The notes under the pieces: model-generated | What the model saw: only the letters and a program-made list of their open reading frames with translations | Told to the model about the DNA's origin: nothing | Database searches by the model: none | Program-made: the position numbers and the translations under genes | In this document: piece after piece, positions 6,175 to 8,113 of the stretch | Position numbering within the stretch: position 1 is the stretch's first letter | Layout: each line of letters opens with the position of its first letter | Source: Bacilli bacterium | GTDB taxonomy: Bacteria; Bacillota_I; Bacilli_A; RF39; UBA660 | Assembly: GCA_029004695.1 (NCBI GenBank) | Contig: JAQVZB010000045.1 | Coordinates: 1-8,113 of the forward strand | Length of the DNA: 8,113 bases | Direction of reading: 5' to 3'

Positions 6175-7929
6175 ATGTTTGGTAAGATTAAATATATTAG
6201 TGATAATAATGCTGTCGTTTATATTAATAAAGAAGGACAGATTATTGCTAACTTGATGAATTTACATATTGTTTTTGAAAGTGGTAATGATAAATTACTA
6301 GGTGAAGTAAAAAATGTTGATGAAGATACCGTTAGAATTGAATTACTAGGTGAATTTACTGGGGATAGATTTATAGCTGGGACAATTAAAAAACCATCAC
6401 TTACTTCTAATTTAAGAGTTATTAATGATAATGAATTAGATATAATAATGGGTAAACTTGATATGAATAGTTTATATATTGGTAAAAGTCCGACTTATGA
6501 AAATAGAAGTATTTTTGCTGATATTAATGATTTATTTTCTAACCATTTAGCGATTTTTGGTAATTCTGGTTCAGGTAAATCGTGTTCTGTATCAAGAATA
6601 ATTCAAAATGTCTTTTTAAATAAAAACTTTTTATCTTATAATGCTAATATTTTTATCTTTGATGCTTATGGAGAATATAAATCGGCTTTTCGAGTAATTG
6701 ATCAGTTTAATGAAAATTATCAATATAAATTTTTAACTACTAATCCAACTGAAGAAACTGATATGTTATTACAAATTCCGATCTATTTATTAACTAATGA
6801 TGATGTAGCTCTTTTACTAGCTGCTGAAAATCATTCCCAATTAACGATTATTGATCGCATGATGAAATTAGCTAAAATGTTTAGTAAAAATGATCAAAAA
6901 ACGGAAGAATTAAAGAATCATTTAATTGCTAAAGCTATTCAATCCGTCTTATTTAGTAATATGAATTCTAGTGGTAAGAAAAATGATATATTTACGATTA
7001 TTGCTTCTTGTTCAACTGCTGCATTTAATATGAATGCTGAATTACCTGGGATTGGTTATACCAGAAGGTTCTCAGAATGTTTTAAAATTGATTCTAAAGG
7101 TGAATTTGGTGAATCAGTTCTGATTAATGAATATGTAGCTAAACATTTAAATGAAGATTTAGAAGGTACGATGGATGTTCCTAATGATGCTTTCTTTACC
7201 TTACTTGATTTAGAAAAAGCTTTAAACTTTACTTTAATCGGAGAAGGTTTCTTAAATAATAAAATAATGCAAGATTCATCTATTATCTTAAAGGTAAGAT
7301 TAAATTCTTTAATAAATAGTAAAAATAGAAGATATTTTGATGTTAAACAATATATTAACTTAGATACTTATATTTCTAGTTTAATAGTTATGAATAATAA
7401 AAGAAGTCAATTAATTAATATTAATTTAGAAGATATTGATGATATTCTAGCTAAAGTTATTGTTAAAGTAATAAGTAAAATGATCTTTGACTTTTCTAAA
7501 ACGAGAAAAGTAAGAGCTTCGATTCCTTTTCATTTAATTATTGAAGAAGCCCATAGGTATGTCGTTCATGATAATGATCAATTCTTACTAGGATATAATA
7601 TCTTTGAAAGAATAGCTAAAGAAGGCAGAAAATATGGGGTCTTAATAGATTTAATTAGTCAAAGACCAGGAGATATAAGTGAAACAGTTGTAGCCCAAAT
7701 GAGTAACTTCTTAGTTCATAAAATGACTCATCCTAAAGATATTGAATATGTCGAAAAGATGCTACCTAATATATCTTCAGATATAATAGAAAAATTAAAT
7801 TCTCTACAAGCTGGTACTTTAGTATCATTTGGGGGAGCATTTAAAATTCCATTATTAATTAAAATGGATTTACCTAATCCAATGCCATATTCTAGTAACT
7901 GTGATGTTATTCAAAGATGGAAAGGGTAA
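6175..7929 (+). CDS. HerA/DUF87-family hexameric ATPase
   Basis: 584 residues from ATG 6175, served by AGAGG at 6161-6165; an in-frame TTG at 6166 overlaps the Shine-Dalgarno region and is less likely. The N-terminal 90 residues or so are beta-rich (GKIKYISDNNAVVYI) and fit the HAS-barrel domain. The FtsK/HerA RecA-like core follows: Walker A GNSGSGKS (129-136), Walker B IFDAYGEY (161-168, corresponding to the HerA DPHGEY motif), HLIIEEAHRYV (453-463) with the catalytic Glu region, GRKYG (484-488) as probable arginine-finger region, and SQRP (495-498). HerA-type enzymes are DNA-translocating hexamers, working with the NurA nuclease in archaea and with SIR2- or nuclease-type partners in bacterial antiphage systems. 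No such partner lies beside it here, and it has its own promoter and terminator, so it may be a stand-alone chromosomal gene of this lineage. Family assignment is confident; role is not. Confidence 0.9.
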   Translation: MFGKIKYISDNNAVVYINKEGQIIANLMNLHIVFESGNDKLLGEVKNVDEDTVRIELLGEFTGDRFIAGTIKKPSLTSNLRVINDNELDIIMGKLDMNSLYIGKSPTYENRSIFADINDLFSNHLAIFGNSGSGKSCSVSRIIQNVFLNKNFLSYNANIFIFDAYGEYKSAFRVIDQFNENYQYKFLTTNPTEETDMLLQIPIYLLTNDDVALLLAAENHSQLTIIDRMMKLAKMFSKNDQKTEELKNHLIAKAIQSVLFSNMNSSGKKNDIFTIIASCSTAAFNMNAELPGIGYTRRFSECFKIDSKGEFGESVLINEYVAKHLNEDLEGTMDVPNDAFFTLLDLEKALNFTLIGEGFLNNKIMQDSSIILKVRLNSLINSKNRRYFDVKQYINLDTYISSLIVMNNKRSQLININLEDIDDILAKVIVKVISKMIFDFSKTRKVRASIPFHLIIEEAHRYVVHDNDQFLLGYNIFERIAKEGRKYGVLIDLISQRPGDISETVVAQMSNFLVHKMTHPKDIEYVEKMLPNISSDIIEKLNSLQAGTLVSFGGAFKIPLLIKMDLPNPMPYSSNCDVIQRWKG

Positions 7930-7940
7930 TAAAAATATAT

Positions 7941-7985
7941 AAAAAAGAAAGAATAATAAATTAAAGGTATTATTCTTTCTTTTTT
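7941..7985 (+). terminator. Rho-independent terminator after the HerA-like gene
   Basis: Left arm 7941-7958 (aaaaaagaaagaataata) and right arm 7968-7985 (tattattctttctttttt) are perfect 18-base reverse complements around a 9-base loop (aattaaagg). The T-run is at the outer end of the right arm, so its A-tract partner on the left gives the usual A-stem-T form. It begins 12 bases after the stop codon. Confidence 0.85.
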
Positions 7986-8012
7986 GGGTTATCATAATAG
8001 CAAGGTGATATT

Positions 8013-8113
8013 ATGGATTTTGAAAATAAAGTAGTACTAATAACTGGAGCAACTGGGGGAATAGGAACAGCAGCTGCTAAAGAGTTTGCTCAAAGAGGAG
8101 CTAAATTAAGTCT
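8013..8113 (+). CDS. Short-chain dehydrogenase/reductase (SDR), N-terminal fragment cut by the window edge
   Basis: Thirty-three complete codons are visible. ATG 8013 follows a good Shine-Dalgarno AAGGTGAT at 8002-8009. The peptide begins MDFENKVVLITGATGGIGTA and contains the TGxxxGxG motif (TGATGGIG, residues 11-18) of the NAD(P)-binding Rossmann fold that opens classical SDR enzymes. The catalytic Ser-Tyr-Lys residues would lie beyond the window, so the substrate cannot be guessed. Only 27 bases separate the preceding terminator hairpin from this ATG, so its promoter must overlap that hairpin (a weak TATCAT is at 7990-7995) or the gene depends on read-through. Confidence 0.88.
   Translation, partial: MDFENKVVLITGATGGIGTAAAKEFAQRGAKLS

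Noticed and set aside
1..8113. Mycoplasma-type genetic code (TGA as Trp)
   Set aside because: Despite the very low GC, Trp is encoded by TGG throughout and no in-frame TGA is seen in any gene.
1..8113. CRISPR array, tRNA, rRNA, insertion sequence or attachment site
   Set aside because: No regularly spaced repeats, tRNA-like cloverleaf, transposase or flanking direct repeats were found by reading; the only inverted repeats are the hairpins listed.

Overview
The window is very AT-rich (roughly a quarter G+C by eye) and all genes lie on the + strand. Tryptophan is always TGG, no in-frame TGA is seen, every complete gene ends in TAA, Shine-Dalgarno sites look like GAGGT/AGGTGA, and there are TATAAT-type promoters and hairpin/T-tract terminators. 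This fits a low-GC Firmicutes-type bacterium using the standard code, perhaps an uncultured gut Bacilli/Mollicutes-related or Clostridia lineage. The exact taxon cannot be read from the window.

Layout: (1) 1-2490, the 3' four-fifths of hsdR, the restriction/translocase subunit of a type I restriction-modification system; the window cuts off its N-terminal nuclease domain. (2) 2491-2633, a long hairpin overlapped by a candidate promoter. (3) 2634-4292 and 4282-5382, two genes overlapping by 11 bases: a radical SAM protein with a MazG-like all-alpha C-terminal region, and a P-loop kinase of the HPr-kinase-like fold. (4) 5438-6070, a Nudix hydrolase with its own likely extended -10 promoter, closed by a strong terminator. 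(5) 6175-7929, a HerA/DUF87-type hexameric ATPase with its own promoter and terminator. (6) 8013 to the end, the first 33 complete codons of a short-chain dehydrogenase/reductase.

The most interesting part is 2634-6070. A radical SAM enzyme fused to a (partly degenerate, apparently duplicated) nucleotide-pyrophosphohydrolase-like fold is translationally coupled to an HprK-like small-molecule/protein kinase and followed by a Nudix hydrolase. All lie directly downstream of a type I restriction subunit. The chemistry (radical modification, phosphorylation, pyrophosphate-bond hydrolysis) points to synthesis or clean-up of a modified nucleotide or other phosphorylated metabolite. I do not recognise it as a named pathway or defence system, so its function is left open. 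HerA and the SDR look like independent flanking genes.
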